A model generated the notes under the pieces. That model was not told where the DNA came from. It made no database searches and saw only the letters and a program-made list of their open reading frames with translations. A stretch of 64,000 bases of DNA. It comes from an uncultured Clostridia bacterium (GTDB lineage Bacteria; Bacillota; Clostridia; Oscillospirales; Ruminococcaceae). Every line of letters starts with the position of its first letter. The first letter of the stretch is position 1. Of this stretch, positions 57,237 to 64,000 are shown piece after piece. A program made the translations under genes and the position numbers. The stretch spans positions 1 through 64,000 of the forward strand of contig CAMVNQ010000001.1 in the NCBI GenBank assembly GCA_947168885.1, given 5' to 3'.

Positions 57237-58403
57237 TTATCTGAATATAAGCAGCTGTGCAGCGAGAAGTACAGCGAGCATTCCGAAGTTAACTGCGGAG
57301 AACACCGCGATATACTTGCCGGACTGTGCGTTTTCAGAGCTCCGGTAGAACTGAAGCGAGATAAGACTCGCCATTGACGCGATAGGAGTTCCGAGCCCGC
57401 CGAGATTCACACCTACGAGCAGCGCTGTGCCGTTGCCTGTGAATCCCGAAAGCATCACCGCGGCGGGGACATTGCTTATGACCTGCGATAAAAGCGCGGA
57501 AACAACCACCTCGCGCCCTTCAAGAACGCCCGAGAAGAACGTGCTTACCTCACCTATGCGCGAGATGTTGCCGACAAAGACGAAGAAGCATACGAATGTC
57601 AGGAGAAGCGCATAATCCGCTTTGAGCAGCAGTTTTCTGTCTGTGAACAGGGCGGCGATTACTGCTGCCGCGGCGCAGACCGGATAGGGCAGCACCTTGA
57701 ATACCGTCAGCAGACACAGAGCGAACAGCGCCGCATATACCACGGTAAGACAAGCGGACAGCTTCTTCGGCTCTTTTTTGTCTGCCGCGCAGACTTTTTT
57801 CGGGACAAGGAACGACAGTGCGAGAATAAGCACGAGACTGATGATACCTGCGGGGAGCATTGTTGTAACGAACTGCATGGCGTTCAGCCCGAACTCGTCG
57901 TAGATGTAAAGGTTCTGCGGGTTGCCGACTGGAGTCATCATGCTTCCGAGGTTCGCCGCGACGGTTTCGAGAACGATCGTGATTATGCGGCTTTTCTCAT
58001 CGTTTATTCCCGAGAACGCGAGGAGCGTAAGCGGCACGAACGTGATGAGCGCAACGTCGTTGGTCACGAGCATCGACGAGAAGAAGCACAAAAGCACGAA
58101 TATCTGTGAGAGCCGTCTTACGCTTCCCGCTTTTCCAAGCAGGAACGCCGTAAGCTTCTCGAACAGCCCCACGCTGCGGAGCCCCGCTACCGCGATCATG
58201 AGCGCGAAAAGTTCCGCGAGAACGGCGAAATTGCAGTATCCGATGTACTGTGCATCCGGCGGTACGAAGAACATCGTCGTCACCGCGAGCAAAAATGCCG
58301 CGATCAGCACGGGCTGGGCTTTTATGAATGCGAGTATCTTTCTCAGTATGTTGCTGTGGGAATGACCCGCTCTGCGCGGATCGGCAGTGATCGAATGTGC
58401 CAT
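57237..58403 (-). CDS. Ion transporter-superfamily permease (ArsB/NhaD/SLC13-like)
   Basis: This 388-residue polytopic membrane protein has about eleven predicted spans. It carries NDVALITFVPLT and the re-entrant-loop motif MMTPVGNPQNLYIYD in its first half, then a second repeat with SNVPAAVMLSGF and NLGGLGTPIASMASL. These are hallmarks of the ion transporter superfamily, which includes arsenite, sodium/proton and dicarboxylate transporters. The ion is not predictable from sequence alone, and no ars genes are adjacent. It is monocistronic and convergent with ricT. Confidence 0.87.
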   Translation of the reverse strand: MAHSITADPRRAGHSHSNILRKILAFIKAQPVLIAAFLLAVTTMFFVPPDAQYIGYCNFAVLAELFALMIAVAGLRSVGLFEKLTAFLLGKAGSVRRLSQIFVLLCFFSSMLVTNDVALITFVPLTLLAFSGINDEKSRIITIVLETVAANLGSMMTPVGNPQNLYIYDEFGLNAMQFVTTMLPAGIISLVLILALSFLVPKKVCAADKKEPKKLSACLTVVYAALFALCLLTVFKVLPYPVCAAAAVIAALFTDRKLLLKADYALLLTFVCFFVFVGNISRIGEVSTFFSGVLEGREVVVSALLSQVISNVPAAVMLSGFTGNGTALLVGVNLGGLGTPIASMASLISLQFYRSSENAQSGKYIAVFSAVNFGMLAVLLAAQLLIFR

Positions 58404-58544
58404 TACAGTCCTCTTTTTTGTTCTGTTTCTTGTTGTAAGTTGAAAAATTCCTTATATTCCGGTAAATCAGTGTATCACAAGACCGAAAAAAAGTCAATAT
58501 CCGCGGGTAATTTAAGGATAATTCTACAAATTTACAAAATTTTG

Positions 58545-58573
58545 TTGACAAACCGGATTTGTTGCTGTATAAT
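58545..58573 (+). promoter_or_regulatory. tRNA-Ser(CGA) promoter
   Basis: TTGACA (58545-58550) and TATAAT (58568-58573) are separated by 17 bases. Confidence 0.85.
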
Positions 58574-58592
58574 ATACAAGTAATAATTTTTT

Positions 58593-58681
58593 GGAAGCGT
58601 ATCGAAGTGGTCATAACGGGCCTGACTCGAAATCAGGTAGCCTTCACGGGCTCGTGGGTTCGAATCCCACCGCTTCCGCCA
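58593..58681 (+). tRNA. tRNA-Ser (anticodon CGA)
   Basis: Class II tRNA with acceptor GGAAGCG/CGCTTCC, anticodon stem CCTGA/TCAGG around CTCGAAA (anticodon CGA), a long variable arm, GTTCGAAT T-loop, discriminator G and encoded CCA (58679-58681). Confidence 0.95.
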
Positions 58682-58960
58682 GCCGCGGACGCGCGGCGGC
58701 GAATCCGTCTCGGACGTTCAGTTCGGGACGGGTTATCTGCCTCGCAGCCGTCAGTCTTTATGAATATAACATTTAGGCAGCAAAGCCGCGGGCACACTGC
58801 GGTGAATCTTTCTCGGACGAACAGCTCGGGACGGGTAATCTGCCTCGCAGTCGTCAGTCTTTATAAATATAACATTTAGGCAGCAAAGCCGCGGACACAC
58901 TGCGGTGAATCCTTCTCGGACGTTCAACTCGGGACGGGTCATCTGCCTCGCAGTTCAGTG
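58682..58960 (+). repeat. Three tandem copies of a 103-bp tRNA-linked module
   Basis: Units start at 58682, 58785 and 58888, each with GCCGCGG; the first two are exactly 103 bases and the third is cut short. Each carries the weak terminator hairpin (TCTCGGAC... / ...CGGGACGG) and CTGCCTCGCAG. The first unit is closest to the modules after tRNA-Gln and tRNA-Ala. There are no unique spacers, so it is not CRISPR. Confidence 0.88.
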
Positions 58961-59110
58961 AAACATGATTCAGATTGAGCGGCACTTATGCGGCTCGCAA
59001 AAAGCTAATAATTAAACTGTCTCCCCCGCAGAAAAGCGGGGGAGATAATAAAATAGCCCATATATAGACAGAAAGGGCTTTCGGTTGTAAAAAAGAAAGG
59101 AGATAATCAA

Positions 59111-59278
59111 ATGGAATTTATGCTTGCGGCACTTAACCCCGCAACGGGAACATCCCTCCCCATACCGCTTTTCATCATTTCCGGAGTGGTGCTTGTGGGT
59201 ATAATCGTGTTTACGATAGTAATGAACGTCCTCAAAAAGAAAAAGGGCGGAAACGGCAAGGGCAGAAGAAGAAAATAA
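59111..59278 (+). CDS. 55-residue protein consisting of a sortase-type sorting signal
   Basis: A strong AAAGGAGATAATCAA ribosome site leads to an ATG at 59111 and a 55-codon frame. It encodes about eight residues, NPATG (residues 9-13), a hydrophobic span (about 17-38), and a very basic end (KKKKGG...GRRRK). NPxTG plus a hydrophobic and a positive tail is the layout of a sortase cell-wall sorting signal, but there is no secreted domain before it and no signal peptide. It may simply be a small membrane protein. A good terminator follows (59286-59330). Confidence 0.75.
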   Translation: MEFMLAALNPATGTSLPIPLFIISGVVLVGIIVFTIVMNVLKKKKGGNGKGRRRK

Positions 59279-59285
59279 AACTTAA

Positions 59286-59330
59286 GACCACGCATTATGA
59301 ATGTTTCATTTATGCGTGGCCTTTTATTTT
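59286..59330 (+). terminator. Terminator of the 55-residue protein gene
   Basis: CCACGCAT (59288-59295) pairs with ATGCGTGG (59312-59319), followed by a T-rich run. Confidence 0.8.
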
Positions 59331-59340
59331 GCCTTCTGAC

Positions 59341-59378
59341 GCAACAAAACTAAATTCCTCCGTCTTTCGGCGGAGGAA
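59341..59378 (-). terminator. hisS terminator
   Basis: TTCCTCCG (59355-59362) pairs with CGGAGGAA (59371-59378); on the minus strand TTTAGTTTTG follows. Confidence 0.75.
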
Positions 59379-59388
59379 CAGTTATATA

Positions 59389-60612
59389 TCAGTACATCTT
59401 TATTATTTCATCAAATCCCGCGTTCTTTGTACGGGTGTAGATCTTGTCCGCCTTTTTGGGGTTGGGGACAAGAACGAGGGTAACATCCGCGCTTTCTTCA
59501 AGCTCCGCGGATCTCGCTATTGCATCGAGTATATCTTCTTCCTTGTACAGTATAGCGGTCTTTTTTCGAGAGCCTGCAAGACTTATATTATTCTCGGTGA
59601 CTATCGAGAATATGCGCTCAAATCCGATAGAGAAGCCTACTGCGGGAACATTCTCTCCTGTGAAGCGACCGATAAGTCCGTCATAGCGTCCGCCGCCGGC
59701 TACCGTTCCGCCGAAATTCTCGCTTGCGACTTCAAAGACAGTACCCGTGTAGTATCCCTGTCCGCGGACAAGAGACGGGTCGTATATGACGCTGTAGCTG
59801 CCGGACAGCTTGTCGGAAGTCTCGATTATCGTGCGAAGTGACGCAATTATCGGCTTTGCGTCCTCTGAACAGTACCCCTCCATAGCGTCGAGAGTTATCG
59901 TGCCGGCTTTGAGAAGCTCGCCGAGCTTTTCTATTGCAGTTTCGGGCATCTGCTTTTCGCGGAGCTCCTCCGCGACGCCGTCCGCGCCTATCTTGTCGAG
60001 CTTGTCGAATGTAACGGATACAGTATCAAGTGTGTCCTCCGGAAATCCCATTGTTTTCAGCGAGTCACGCAGGATCCGTCTGTCGTTGACACGCACCGTG
60101 AACGCGCCTATACCGATCTTTCCGAGAGCCTTAGCGGTAACGGAGATAAGCTCTATCTCCGAGCAGATCGAATCGGAGCCGAGAATGTCGATGTCACACT
60201 GCACAAACTCGCGGAGTCTGCCTCTCTGCGGGCGCTCGGCGCGGTAAACCTTGTCTATCTGGATGCATTTGAACGGGTTCGGAAGGCTGTTGCGGTTATT
60301 CGCGTAGTATCTCGACAGCGGAAGCGTAAGATCATAGCGAAGTCCGAGGTCGCAGAGCTCCTTCTCGTCAACAGGAGTTTTTGCGAGTGCTGCTTCAAGC
60401 TTTTCACCGCGCTTGAGTATTTTGAAGATAAGGTTGAGGTTGTCGCCGCCGTCGCTTTTGTCAAGGTTCTCGGCGCTCTCTACTGCGGGGGTGTAGATGC
60501 GGGTAAAGCCGCATCTTGTGTAGGTCTCAAGTATAAGCGACATGAGTCTGTCACGCTGTGCCGCCGCATCCGGAAGGTATTCCTGCATACCTTTCTGTGG
60601 TTTTATGTTCAT
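59389..60612 (-). CDS. hisS: Histidine-tRNA ligase
   Basis: This 407-residue class II aminoacyl-tRNA synthetase has YDLTLPLSRY, motif 2 with KVYRAERPQRGRLREFVQCDID, the HisRS-specific SLVRGQGYYTGTVFEV (canonical form RGLDYYTG) and motif 3 AGGGRYDGL...FSIGFERI. The RGQGYYTG variant and a shortened C-terminal anticodon-binding domain (about 65 residues) set it apart from textbook HisRS, but the catalytic parts are complete. A HisZ-type regulatory subunit is a less likely reading, as no his operon is near. It lies 36 bases behind a diguanylate cyclase gene. Confidence 0.9.
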   Translation of the reverse strand: MNIKPQKGMQEYLPDAAAQRDRLMSLILETYTRCGFTRIYTPAVESAENLDKSDGGDNLNLIFKILKRGEKLEAALAKTPVDEKELCDLGLRYDLTLPLSRYYANNRNSLPNPFKCIQIDKVYRAERPQRGRLREFVQCDIDILGSDSICSEIELISVTAKALGKIGIGAFTVRVNDRRILRDSLKTMGFPEDTLDTVSVTFDKLDKIGADGVAEELREKQMPETAIEKLGELLKAGTITLDAMEGYCSEDAKPIIASLRTIIETSDKLSGSYSVIYDPSLVRGQGYYTGTVFEVASENFGGTVAGGGRYDGLIGRFTGENVPAVGFSIGFERIFSIVTENNISLAGSRKKTAILYKEEDILDAIARSAELEESADVTLVLVPNPKKADKIYTRTKNAGFDEIIKMY

Positions 60613-60648
60613 TTTCTGTCTGCCTTTCTTTTTTATTTTAAACTGTAC

Positions 60649-62193
60649 TTATTCATAGTCCTCGTCGTGATGGCGCTTCTTTACTTCGTACATCTTCTCA
60701 TCGCCCTTTAGCATAAGTTCGTCCACGGTGCAGCTCCCTGCTTCATAGGTGACCACGCCTGTGCTCATGGTGACGGGAAGTCCGTCGGCTGTGAAAATAC
60801 GCTGTATGGTATGTTCAAGGTTCGTGGAATAGTCCTTTATGGTCTCTTCGTCAAGAATTCCTTCAACGACGAGCGCGAACTCGTCTCCGCCTATTCTCGC
60901 GGAAACTGCTTTCGGGAAGCGGGTCTTTATTACGTGCGAAGTGCTTATAAGTACCTCGTCGCCCTTTGCGTGGCCGTAATGGTCGTTGACGTACTTGAAT
61001 CTGTCGAGATCCATATAGAACAGCGTCATCGACTTTCCCGCGTTGTCGCTGAGGTAGTTGTAGAAATATCTGCGGTTGTACATACCCGTGAGCATATCGG
61101 TGTTTGCGGCTTTGAACATGGACTCCTCGAATGCTCGTTGGTATGTTACGTCATTCATCAGCAGGAAGTATCCGGAAATATTCCCGAAAAAGTCGCGTAT
61201 CTCCTGCATTCTCACTATGAAGGACTGCTCGCCTTCGTTGTTGTAGTATATCTTGCATTCTTGCGAGGTGTAGTGCTTTTCTTCGTTAATTTCGCTGTCG
61301 CTTACCGGAACAAGTGTCTGTATCTTCCAGCCCTCATAGTTGAAGTCCGCAACATCGTCCGCGGACAGCTCTGCAACTTTCATGAAAGCATCGTTCATCT
61401 CAACGACTTTCATGTCCGAGGTGAATATTATCATCGGAAAGGGAATATTCTCAACAAGTATCGAGAGCTCTATGCCGAGGTTAGAGAAGTTCGTCACATC
61501 GTGTCCTATGCCGACCGTCCCGAAAACGTTCCCGAACATATCGTAAACCGGCGTTTTGTAGGTTATGAGCTGTTTCATGCCTTCGCGGGTCATTACCGGC
61601 TCATTGCAGACGTACATTTTTCCGGAATTTATAGCGTTCTCTTCCGATTCAGCGCAGGCGAACGCATTGCCCTCTGTGGGTCTCGGAGCGTCCCATATAT
61701 AGAAATGGTCGCGTCCGATTATATCCTCGCGGTTCTTGTGAACGACCTTTGTGAATGCGGTGTTCACCATTGTATGTATGCCGTCGAGCCGTTTGAACCA
61801 AAGCATATCCGGCACCGTATCTATCGTTGTGTACAGCGTGCGCTCGTAAAAATCGGCGAAAAACGCGTCAGAAATGCTTTTTATCAGCTTTTCTGTGCGT
61901 ATCTTTATTTCGGCGGGGTCGCTTGTGTCCCACACATCGTCAAGTTTGCCGCCGAGCTTTCCTTTTCCGGCGAAAACGATGTGCAGCCCTTTCAGACCTG
62001 CGTCAGCGAGTGTGTTTGCTCTGTCGTAGTCATCGGTTATCACGATGCAGGCGCTGTCATTTGGAAAATCAGTGATATTTCCGCCGTCAGAGAAGGTGAG
62101 ATAGACGTTATGAGGCGGTACTGCGCTACTGACAGCGTCCTTGAGCAGTTTGTCATTAAGCTCTATATAAACGGTAATGTTCAGCGTCGTCAT
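60649..62193 (-). CDS. Cytoplasmic diguanylate cyclase (PAS-PAS-GGDEF)
   Basis: This is a 514-residue signalling protein without membrane spans. An N-terminal receiver-like or unclassified region (about 1-105) is followed by two PAS domains (about 115-230 and 235-345) and a GGDEF domain (about 355-505) with intact ARIGGDEFALVVEG. It should make c-di-GMP. The RxxD inhibitory site is not present before GGDEF. Ligands of the PAS domains are unknown. It has its own promoter (62245-62273) and is followed by hisS. Confidence 0.92.
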   Translation of the reverse strand: MTTLNITVYIELNDKLLKDAVSSAVPPHNVYLTFSDGGNITDFPNDSACIVITDDYDRANTLADAGLKGLHIVFAGKGKLGGKLDDVWDTSDPAEIKIRTEKLIKSISDAFFADFYERTLYTTIDTVPDMLWFKRLDGIHTMVNTAFTKVVHKNREDIIGRDHFYIWDAPRPTEGNAFACAESEENAINSGKMYVCNEPVMTREGMKQLITYKTPVYDMFGNVFGTVGIGHDVTNFSNLGIELSILVENIPFPMIIFTSDMKVVEMNDAFMKVAELSADDVADFNYEGWKIQTLVPVSDSEINEEKHYTSQECKIYYNNEGEQSFIVRMQEIRDFFGNISGYFLLMNDVTYQRAFEESMFKAANTDMLTGMYNRRYFYNYLSDNAGKSMTLFYMDLDRFKYVNDHYGHAKGDEVLISTSHVIKTRFPKAVSARIGGDEFALVVEGILDEETIKDYSTNLEHTIQRIFTADGLPVTMSTGVVTYEAGSCTVDELMLKGDEKMYEVKKRHHDEDYE

Positions 62194-62244
62194 TTTTCCC
62201 CTCCGTCTCTGAAAGCCATTGTTTGCAGTGTCGCATACACATTA

Positions 62245-62273
62245 ATTATAGCACCTTGCTCCGGTTTCGTCAA
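62245..62273 (-). promoter_or_regulatory. Promoter of the diguanylate cyclase-hisS unit
   Basis: On the minus strand TTGACG (62268-62273) and TATAAT (62245-62250) are separated by 17 bases. Confidence 0.75.
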
Positions 62274-62311
62274 TCTTTTTAAGATTTTTGATAAATATTT
62301 TTTCAAAACTA

Positions 62312-62340
62312 TTGACAAATGCGTCCGGATATGATAAAAT
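62312..62340 (+). promoter_or_regulatory. tRNA-Ser(GGA) promoter
   Basis: TTGACA (62312-62317) and TAAAAT (62335-62340) are separated by 17 bases. Confidence 0.85.
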
Positions 62341-62361
62341 ATCGTATTGTAAACCCGTTAT

Positions 62362-62453
62362 GGAGAAGTCGCGTAGCTGGTCGAGCGCGCGCGATTGGAA
62401 ATCGCGTAACCGTCAAAAGCGGTTCGAGGGTTCGAATCCCTCCTTCTCCGCCA
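62362..62453 (+). tRNA. tRNA-Ser (anticodon GGA)
   Basis: Class II tRNA with acceptor GGAGAAG/CTTCTCC, anticodon stem CGCGA/TCGCG around TTGGAAA (anticodon GGA), a long variable arm, discriminator G and encoded CCA (62451-62453). Confidence 0.95.
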
Positions 62454-62470
62454 CGGCATACGCCGTTTCG

Positions 62471-62510
62471 CCGTATGTTACTCTGGTAGCATACGGTATT
62501 ATTCTGCCCC
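62471..62510 (+). terminator. tRNA-linked terminator module, copy D1
   Basis: CCGTATG (62471-62477) pairs with CATACGG (62490-62496), followed by TATTATT and the family tail CTGCCCCGCTG. Confidence 0.75.
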
Positions 62511-62574
62511 GCTGTCCAAAGCTCAGATATACTTTCTGTAACGCAATCTCATCCGCGAATGCACGGCGGTGATT

Positions 62575-62620
62575 CCGTGGGGCAGTTTACTGCTCCACGG
62601 TATTTTTCTTCCTCGCTGCT
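62575..62620 (+). terminator. tRNA-linked terminator module, copy D2
   Basis: CCGTGGGGCAG (62575-62585) pairs with CTGCTCCACGG (62590-62600), followed by TATTTTT and CTTCCTCGCTG. The upstream ACGGCGGTGATTCCGT resembles the start of the other modules. Confidence 0.75.
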
Positions 62621-62673
62621 GTTATTATCATCTTCCTGACAGCCGTTCCGGTTAGCTTTTATGTATATTTCAT

Positions 62674-62749
62674 GGGGTATTAGCGCAGTTGGGAGCGCAC
62701 AACACTGGCAGTGTTGGGGTCAGGGGTTCGAATCCCCTATACTCCACCA
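62674..62749 (+). tRNA. tRNA-Ala (anticodon GGC)
   Basis: Acceptor GGGGTAT/ATACTCC contains the G3-U70 wobble pair that identifies tRNA-Ala. Anticodon stem CAACA/TGTTG encloses CTGGCAG (anticodon GGC). Discriminator A and CCA (62747-62749) are encoded. No clear promoter of its own is seen. Confidence 0.95.
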
Positions 62750-62895
62750 GCCGCGTACGCGCGGCGGCGATCCCGTCTCAGGTGTACCTGAGGCGGGATA
62801 TTTTTCTGCCTCGCTGTTGTCAGAGCCTTCTGTTTACAACAGTTCACATTACGGACTTTGTACAGACTAAGGTCAGAGAGCGTGAAGCGATATGC
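62750..62895 (+). repeat. tRNA-linked terminator module, copy B
   Basis: Joined directly to the tRNA-Ala CCA. It has a GCCGCG/CGCGGC hairpin, then a terminator (ATCCCG 62770-62775 with CGGGAT 62794-62799, TCAGGT with ACCTGA), T-run and CTGCCTCGCTG. Homology to copy A runs on through TTTACA-CAGTTCAC to about 62890. Confidence 0.8.
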
Positions 62896-62929
62896 TGCCC
62901 GCGCTTCTGATACTTTCATAACCGATCCG

Positions 62930-62966
62930 GCACGTTACTTTGCGGTAACGTGCTGTTGTTTTTATT
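62930..62966 (+). terminator. Additional terminator
   Basis: GCACGTTAC (62930-62938) pairs with GTAACGTGC (62945-62953), followed by TGTTGTTTTTATT. Confidence 0.8.
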
Positions 62967-63067
62967 CAGTTCGGGGAAAGTCTCCGCTTTTTTGAAACAA
63001 TGTGCTGTCAAACTGCACAAAAACGATGTTGATTTTGCATTAAAACAATGAAAATCAGCAAAAATAC

Positions 63068-63096
63068 TTGAATGTTTGTTACAATTCATATATAAT
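63068..63096 (+). promoter_or_regulatory. Promoter of the DUF5662 gene
   Basis: TTGAAT (63068-63073) and TATAAT (63091-63096) are separated by 17 bases. Confidence 0.75.
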
Positions 63097-63167
63097 ATAA
63101 AGTGAGCTTTTATAAAATACAGAAAGTTTATCGAGACTTTACTACAACAATACGGGAGGTGTGCGGC

Positions 63168-63737
63168 ATGAACAGTAATGATCAGTATATGCAGTTGTCC
63201 GATTACGCGCATAACGCATACCGACACTTTAAAACCATAACCCGCCACAAGAGCCTTGTAATGCATTATTGCTTCAAGGCGGGACTCATAAAGCAGGGAC
63301 TGCTGCATGACCTGTCGAAATATTCGCCTGCCGAGTTCATGGTCGGCGTTAAGTATTTCAACGGAAAGCGAAGCCCGAACACCGTCGAGCGTGAGATCCT
63401 CGGCTACAGTGCTGCATGGCTTCACCACAAAGGCAGAAACAAGCATCATTTCGAATACTGGATAGACAACAAGCCTGACGGCGACAGGAACATGGCAGGT
63501 GTGAAGATGCCGGTGAAGTACGTTGTCGAGATGTTCTGCGACCGTATCGCCGCGTGCAGGGTCTATCTCGGAGAAGATTATACCGACGCGTCGCCCTATG
63601 AATACTATGCGCGCTCACATTCGCACTATATGATACATCCCGAAACGGACAGGCTTCTGCGCCGTCTGCTGATAATACTGCGCGACTATGGCGAGGAAAA
63701 GGTTTTTGCATACATACGCCGCCGCGTACTTAAATAA
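63168..63737 (+). CDS. DUF5662 family protein
   Basis: This 189-residue protein of unknown function is typical of Clostridia. It is rich in conserved His/Asp pairs: HKSLVMHYCF, GLLHDLSKYSPAEF (HD-like) and WLHHKGRNKHHFEYW. This suggests a metal-binding, HD-domain-like helical fold, possibly a phosphohydrolase, though that is inference. The ATG at 63168 follows GGGAGG. It is followed after two bases by a membrane protein gene, probably in one operon. Confidence 0.82.
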   Translation: MNSNDQYMQLSDYAHNAYRHFKTITRHKSLVMHYCFKAGLIKQGLLHDLSKYSPAEFMVGVKYFNGKRSPNTVEREILGYSAAWLHHKGRNKHHFEYWIDNKPDGDRNMAGVKMPVKYVVEMFCDRIAACRVYLGEDYTDASPYEYYARSHSHYMIHPETDRLLRRLLIILRDYGEEKVFAYIRRRVLK

Positions 63738-63739
63738 CT

Positions 63740-64000
63740 ATGGAATTTATTCTCGGCCTTTCGATCATCATAATCCTGCTTCTTATACTCGGGTTCGGGT
63801 TAGATGTGATAATAATGGGCATTATCGGGCTTATCGGTCTTGCGGCTGCCGCGACCGAGCTCATGTTTCTGTTCTTCTCGGTAAGACTCCTGCTCTCGAA
63901 GCGCGCGGAGGCGGTTTTTTCACGTATCGGGCGCACCGAAAAGGGCAGATACGATGTCGCGTTCTATAATACGGATCTTGGCGAGCTCCCGAACGTGTTT
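63740..64000 (+). CDS. Membrane protein, truncated by the window edge
   Basis: The frame opens with ATG at 63740, two bases after the DUF5662 stop, and is still open at the end of the window (87 codons). Two membrane spans are visible (about residues 3-22 and 25-52). A basic stretch (LLSKRAEAVFSRIGRTEKGRYD) and a soluble region follow. The family is not recognised from this part. Confidence 0.7.
   Translation, partial: MEFILGLSIIIILLLILGFGLDVIIMGIIGLIGLAAAATELMFLFFSVRLLLSKRAEAVFSRIGRTEKGRYDVAFYNTDLGELPNVF

Noticed and set aside
58682-58960. CRISPR array
   Set aside because: The units are contiguous 103-base repeats with no unique spacers and no cas genes are nearby.
60811-62334. 507-codon plus-strand open frame
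   Set aside because: Antisense to the PAS-PAS-GGDEF gene, whose motifs are intact; the frame shows no domain and runs into the opposite promoter.

Overview
The window looks like chromosome from a motile, cellobiose-using member of the Clostridia, most likely Oscillospirales/Ruminococcaceae. The evidence is housekeeping genes of Firmicutes type (nrdR, purB, radA, the darA-holB-ricT block), near-consensus sigma-A promoters (-35/-10 with mostly 17-base spacing), a GH94 cellobiose phosphorylase, flagellar genes and a high density of short hairpin repeats. Lineage is inferred from gene content; no search was run.

Layout. 0-13 kb: HIT protein, nrdR, a TIM-barrel isomerase, secDF, purB, tRNA-Gln, an XRE regulator, comEC, a 73-residue leader-like protein, malQ, and two hydrolases. 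13.1-14 kb: gene-poor debris, including a decayed copy of the start of the amidase gene found at 23.0 kb. 14-20 kb: a secreted transglutaminase-fold protein, then a flagellin locus on the minus strand (flagellin with a sigma-28 promoter, flagellin lysine methylase, and a broken glycosyltransferase array interrupted by an IS110-type remnant). 20-25 kb: LytTR/DUF3021 pair, glycerate kinase, amidase-radA. 25.3-29.4 kb: a minus-strand c-di-GMP group (PilZ, diguanylate cyclase, ParA with an AT-hook-like tail, ComFB). 29.8-38.8 kb: flgB-flgC-fliE-fliF-(mini-fliF tail)-fliG-fliH-[MITE and hairpins]-fliI-fliJ. 38.9-43.8 kb: a phosphoribosyltransferase-like protein, a secreted FN3 protein and cellobiose phosphorylase under a cre-like operator. 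44.3-52.6 kb: a ten-gene operon combining two GNAT acyltransferases, two carrier proteins, two KAS III enzymes, an SDR, an AAC(3)-fold acyltransferase, a DltA-like adenylation enzyme and a polyprenyl-phosphate glycosyltransferase. 53.4-58.4 kb: YegP-like protein, SDR, darA-holB-ricT, an ion/anion permease. 58.6-64 kb: tRNA-Ser, a tandem repeat, a tiny sorting-signal-like protein, hisS behind a second diguanylate cyclase, tRNA-Ser, tRNA-Ala, a DUF5662 protein and a truncated membrane protein.

How the parts fit. Motility dominates: flagellin, its methylase and a decayed glycosylation locus, the basal-body/export operon, and two diguanylate cyclases with a PilZ effector and a ComFB protein. The 44-52 kb operon has the gene types expected for making an unusual acyl or aminoacyl group on a carrier protein and fixing it to an amino sugar that is then put on a lipid carrier; the product is unknown and this is the best candidate for an undescribed pathway. 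Other noteworthy items are a free-standing copy of the FliG-binding tail of FliF, a MITE sitting exactly on the fliH stop codon, repeated terminator modules fused to tRNA 3' ends, and a 55-residue protein that is little more than a sortase-type signal.
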